Shown here: one piece after another, positions 5,602-7,449 of the stretch
How positions within the stretch are numbered: position 1 is the stretch's first letter
Layout: every line of letters starts with the position of its first letter
NCBI GenBank assembly: GCA_947588775.1
Contig: CANPZQ010000095.1
Span: 1 to 7,449, forward strand
Direction of reading: 5' to 3'
DNA: 7,449 bases
From: an uncultured Clostridia bacterium
GTDB lineage: Bacteria > Bacillota > Clostridia > Oscillospirales > Ruminococcaceae
Position numbers and translations under genes: made by a program
Notes under the pieces: model-generated
The model's input: the letters and a program-made list of their open reading frames with translations, nothing else
The model's database searches: none
What the model was told of the DNA's origin: nothing

Positions 5602-6255
5602 ATGAAGAAAATTCTCTCTCTCGCCGTAGCCGTTATCATGGTTATGGCACTCACTGTCAGCGTATTTGCTGTTCAGGTTCCGATTACCGAGGACAATCTC
5701 GGCTTCAGTGACGGCGATGTTGTATTTGCCGACGGCACTGCCACTTCGAGCGGCACCAGCTTCTGCATCAAGCTTCCTGAAACTGTTGCCGAGGGCGAAA
5801 AGGTTACCGTTCACATCAAGGGCTCCTCTGCCGGCGACTTCAGAGTATGGCTCGCTGCCGGTCAGGCCACCTATTCTCCCGATCCGCTTTGGAAGGCTTC
5901 CGAGCAGGGCGTTTCTGCCGGTGACTTCGACGTCACTTTCGAGCTCGAGGCCTATCCGAAGGATGGCTCAGGCTCTGCCGCCGATTCCATCATGTTCAAG
6001 GCTCCTTCCTACGACTCTAAGCTTGACAACTTCAAGCTCACCTACCTCAGCGTAAACGGTGACGAGCCGGCTGCCGAAGCTGCCGCTCCCGCCGAGGAAA
6101 CTGCTCCTGCTGAAACCGAAGCTCCCGCCGAAACCGAGGCTCCCGCCACCACTGAGGCTCCGGCCACTACCGAAGCTCCTAAGACCGGCCTTGCCCTCGC
6201 CGTTGTTCCGGCTGTCATGGCTCTCGCCGCTGTCGCTGTTTCCAAGAAGCACTGA
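5602..6255 (+). CDS. Secreted surface protein with PKTG sorting-type tail, unknown function
   Basis: This 217-residue protein is exported and probably held at the cell surface. Residues 1-23 form a signal peptide: MKK, a hydrophobic core, and VFA as the likely cleavage site before VQVP. Residues about 25-152 look like one small beta-rich domain with short alternating strands. The pattern near its end (IMFKAPSYDSKLDNFKLTYL, 130-149) recalls jelly-roll carbohydrate-binding modules, but that is only a resemblance. Residues 155-193 are a Pro/Ala/Glu/Thr linker with a tandem (E/T)TEAPA repeat. The C-terminus is APKTG (192-196), a hydrophobic stretch (197-213) and SKKH: the three-part layout of a sortase signal with PKTG in place of LPxTG. 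There is one cysteine, so no internal disulfide. The gene has its own promoter and terminator. None of its roughly forty alanine codons is GCG, a codon its neighbours use heavily, which suggests high expression or a different origin. No function is assigned. Confidence 0.88.
   Translation: MKKILSLAVAVIMVMALTVSVFAVQVPITEDNLGFSDGDVVFADGTATSSGTSFCIKLPETVAEGEKVTVHIKGSSAGDFRVWLAAGQATYSPDPLWKASEQGVSAGDFDVTFELEAYPKDGSGSAADSIMFKAPSYDSKLDNFKLTYLSVNGDEPAAEAAAPAEETAPAETEAPAETEAPATTEAPATTEAPKTGLALAVVPAVMALAAVAVSKKH
6112..6180 (+). repeat. 18-base tandem repeat coding the TEAPA linker
   Basis: Nearly four copies of an 18-base unit coding for (E/T)TEAPA lie in the linker of the surface protein. The first two copies code for ETEAPA and differ by one base in GAA/GAG; the third and fourth code for TTEAPx with silent changes. 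Such repeats can vary in copy number between strains and change linker length. Confidence 0.85.
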
Positions 6256-6268
6256 TAGTTAAATGACC

Positions 6269-6300
6269 AAAACGCTCCCGCAAGGGGGCGTTTTTCTTTT
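6269..6300 (+). terminator. Rho-independent terminator after the surface-protein gene
   Basis: AAAACGCTCCC (6269-6279) pairs with GGGGGCGTTTT (6284-6294), with one G-T pair, around a GCAA tetraloop of the stable GNRA type. The T-rich tract runs on to 6300. Its end is only five bases from the -35 box of the next promoter. Confidence 0.92.
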
Positions 6301-6305
6301 GCCCA

Positions 6306-6334
6306 TTGACAAATCTCTCCCAATCTGCTATACT
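6306..6334 (+). promoter_or_regulatory. Strong sigma-A promoter of the transporter gene
   Basis: TTGACA (6306-6311), a 17-base spacer and TATACT (6329-6334), with a TG at 6326-6327 that forms an extended -10. The predicted start near 6341 leaves a leader of about 28 bases. A TTG at 6306 is in frame with the transporter but belongs to the -35 box and is not the start. Confidence 0.82.
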
Positions 6335-6355
6335 AATGCGCGGAAAAAATTTTTC

Positions 6356-6361
6356 GGAGGG
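6356..6361 (+). promoter_or_regulatory. Ribosome binding site that fixes the transporter start
   Basis: GGAGGG lies seven bases before ATG 6369. It follows an A/T dyad (6343-6355) that fills the leader. Confidence 0.8.
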
Positions 6362-6368
6362 AATCAAT

Positions 6369-7301
6369 ATGTGGTTCGTGTTCACGGTTCTGACAACCTG
6401 CCTTTGGGGGTTGGCGGACCTGTTTTACAAAAAAGGCGCGCGCGGCGGCGCGGAGAAGTACAGCCATCTGCTGACCGGAATAACGGTCGGCCTCGTGATG
6501 GGCGCGCAGGCGATTTTCACCCTTGTTTTCACCGACGTCGGCTATAACCCCGTCAACATTCTCGTTTATCTGCCCGTTTCGCTTTTCTACATAATTTCGA
6601 TGGTCGTCGGCTACCTCGGGCTTAAGTACCTCGAGCTCTCAATCAGCTCGCCGGTCGAGAACAGCTCCGGCGCGATTGTCTGCGTGCTCTGCCTTATTTT
6701 CCTCGGCGAAAGCCTCGATTTGCTCTCGGCGGAGGCCGTAATCATCATCACCGTCGGAATTATCATTCTCGGTTGGGTCGAGCGCACGAAGCCGTCGGAG
6801 GTCGCCCCGCAGGACAAAAAGTATTCAAAGAGCGCGTTCGCGCTGATTTTCCCGCTTATTTACTGCGTTCTGGACGCTATGGGAACCTTCTTCGACGCGT
6901 TTTACCTTGACGACATCGAGAAAACCCCGCTTGTCGGCGTTACCGAGGAAAATTTTGAAACCGTCGCGAACATATCCTACGAGCTGACGTTTTTGTTCGC
7001 CGCGGTCGTGATGCTTATTTACATTCTCGTCATAAAGCGGGAAAAAATCGAGCTTCCGAAGCAGCGGGACAAGCTCATCGCCGCCGTTTTTGAAACCGCC
7101 GGCCAGTATTTCTACGTTTTCGCGATGTCCGGCCGCGCGGTAATCGCCGCCCCGATGATAGCGTCGTATTGCGTAGTATCCGCGCTTTTGGCCGCGATTT
7201 TCCTCAAGGAAAAGCTGAAGCCCGCGCAGTATGTCGCGATAATATACGTAATTTTGGGAATAATCGCCCTGGGCGTCGCGGAGGGCTTGGCGGAGGGATA
7301 A
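6369..7301 (+). CDS. EamA/DMT-superfamily membrane transporter
   Basis: This is a 310-residue integral membrane protein of the drug/metabolite transporter type, probably an exporter or exchanger of small metabolites in the cytoplasmic membrane. Ten hydrophobic segments can be drawn at about 2-18, 33-54, 64-86, 98-113, 119-137, 156-178, 204-222, 236-253, 258-279 and 287-304. They make two five-helix halves joined by a charged loop (138-155), as in the EamA repeat. SISSPVENSSGAIV (91-104) and SGRAVIAAPMIASY (254-267) occupy equivalent places in the two halves, near helices 4 and 9. FLGESLDLLS and FLKEKLKPAQ are the paired loops with the F-L-x-E signature common in this family. A polar insert of about 25 residues (179-203) between helices 6 and 7 is longer than usual. 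The substrate is unknown. The start ATG 6369 follows GGAGGG, and the gene is transcribed alone. Confidence 0.9.
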   Translation: MWFVFTVLTTCLWGLADLFYKKGARGGAEKYSHLLTGITVGLVMGAQAIFTLVFTDVGYNPVNILVYLPVSLFYIISMVVGYLGLKYLELSISSPVENSSGAIVCVLCLIFLGESLDLLSAEAVIIITVGIIILGWVERTKPSEVAPQDKKYSKSAFALIFPLIYCVLDAMGTFFDAFYLDDIEKTPLVGVTEENFETVANISYELTFLFAAVVMLIYILVIKREKIELPKQRDKLIAAVFETAGQYFYVFAMSGRAVIAAPMIASYCVVSALLAAIFLKEKLKPAQYVAIIYVILGIIALGVAEGLAEG

Positions 7302-7449
7302 TTTCCCGGGCAAAAAACTAAAAAATTTCGCCGGCCTTTTCAAAGGCCGCAGGGTCAAGGGGCGGAGCCCCTTGTCGCGGCCCGCAGGCCGCGAAATCTC
7401 TTTCCCACATAAAGCGCAGGAAGGGGCGTCAGAAAATCAGCCCAGCGGG
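7302..7449. other. Right-end stretch without a convincing gene
   Basis: Apart from the hairpin cluster at 7332-7394, nothing is recognisable. A 30-codon frame on the minus strand (7355-7447) is open at the window edge, but it runs through two of the hairpins and has no support. Confidence 0.45.
7332..7394. repeat. Cluster of three adjacent GC-rich hairpins
   Basis: Three palindromes stand in a row: CGGCCTT with AAGGCCG (7332-7349), CAAGGGGC with GCCCCTTG around GGA (7356-7374), and TCGCGGCC with GGCCGCGA around CGCA (7375-7394). An outer pair, ATTTCG (7325-7330) with CGAAAT (7392-7397), could close the whole as a branched structure. No long T run follows any stem on the + strand, so this is not a classic terminator, though it may slow transcription or protect the transporter mRNA's 3' end. 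The layout resembles the REP/MITE-like intergenic repeats of many Clostridia; copy number in this genome is unknown. Confidence 0.7.

Noticed and set aside
6306..6308. TTG as start of the transporter, adding 21 residues
   Set aside because: It lies in the -35 box of the transporter promoter, upstream of the predicted transcription start, and has no ribosome binding site.
5968..6323. Long minus-strand frames rich in Gly/Ser or Ala opposite the surface-protein tail
   Set aside because: They mirror the Pro/Ala/Glu/Thr repeat on the other strand; low complexity alone keeps them open.
7355..7447. 30-codon minus-strand frame open to the right edge, possible C-terminus of a neighbouring gene
   Set aside because: It is short, matches nothing I recognise, and runs through two palindromic stems. 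Bases to the right of the window would decide; a continuing frame with a known domain would revive it.
1..7449. CRISPR arrays, tRNA or rRNA genes, insertion sequences, phage or defence genes
   Set aside because: I looked for direct repeat-spacer arrays, cloverleaf folds and transposase or integrase motifs on both strands and saw none. The window reads as ordinary metabolic and surface genes.

Overview
The window looks like chromosomal DNA from a strictly anaerobic Gram-positive bacterium of the Clostridia, most likely Oscillospirales/Ruminococcaceae-like. The evidence is a ferredoxin-dependent 2-oxoacid oxidoreductase in place of a 2-oxoacid dehydrogenase complex, strong GGAGG-type ribosome binding sites before nearly every gene, TTGACA/TATAAT-type promoters, compact rho-independent terminators, and a secreted protein ending in a PKTG sortase-type signal. 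All eight recognised genes lie on the + strand. Genes are fairly GC-rich and the spacers A/T-rich. The lineage is an inference from style, not from a marker gene.

Layout. 1-4165 is one tight operon, entered from the left inside its first visible gene: an AMP-forming acyl-CoA synthetase (C-terminal 296 residues), a small P-loop ATPase of unknown role, then the delta (ferredoxin), alpha, beta (TPP) and gamma subunits of a four-subunit 2-oxoacid:ferredoxin oxidoreductase, best called VorDBAC. Junctions run from an 8-base overlap to 33 bases. No terminator is visible after the gamma subunit. 4166-4255 holds a good promoter for a branched-chain aminotransferase (4256-5323), which ends at a clear terminator. 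5359-5522 holds no gene. 5523-6300 is a self-contained unit of promoter, secreted surface protein and GNRA-loop terminator. 6306-7301 is another single-gene unit encoding a ten-segment EamA/DMT-type transporter. 7302-7449 holds a run of three GC-rich hairpins and no convincing gene.

How the genes fit together. The aminotransferase interconverts valine, leucine and isoleucine with their 2-oxoacids. The Vor complex interconverts those 2-oxoacids with branched acyl-CoA, CO2 and reduced ferredoxin. The acyl-CoA synthetase links branched acyl-CoA to the free short branched fatty acid at ATP cost. Read one way this ferments branched-chain amino acids; read the other way it makes them from scavenged isobutyrate, 2-methylbutyrate or isovalerate, as known for some rumen anaerobes. 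An AMP-forming synthetase, rather than an acyl-phosphate or ADP-forming route, leans towards the assimilatory reading, but sequence alone cannot settle direction. The least explained parts are the P-loop ATPase inside the operon, the PKTG-tailed surface protein with codon use unlike its neighbours, and the triple-hairpin element at the right end. I found no clearly unprecedented system.
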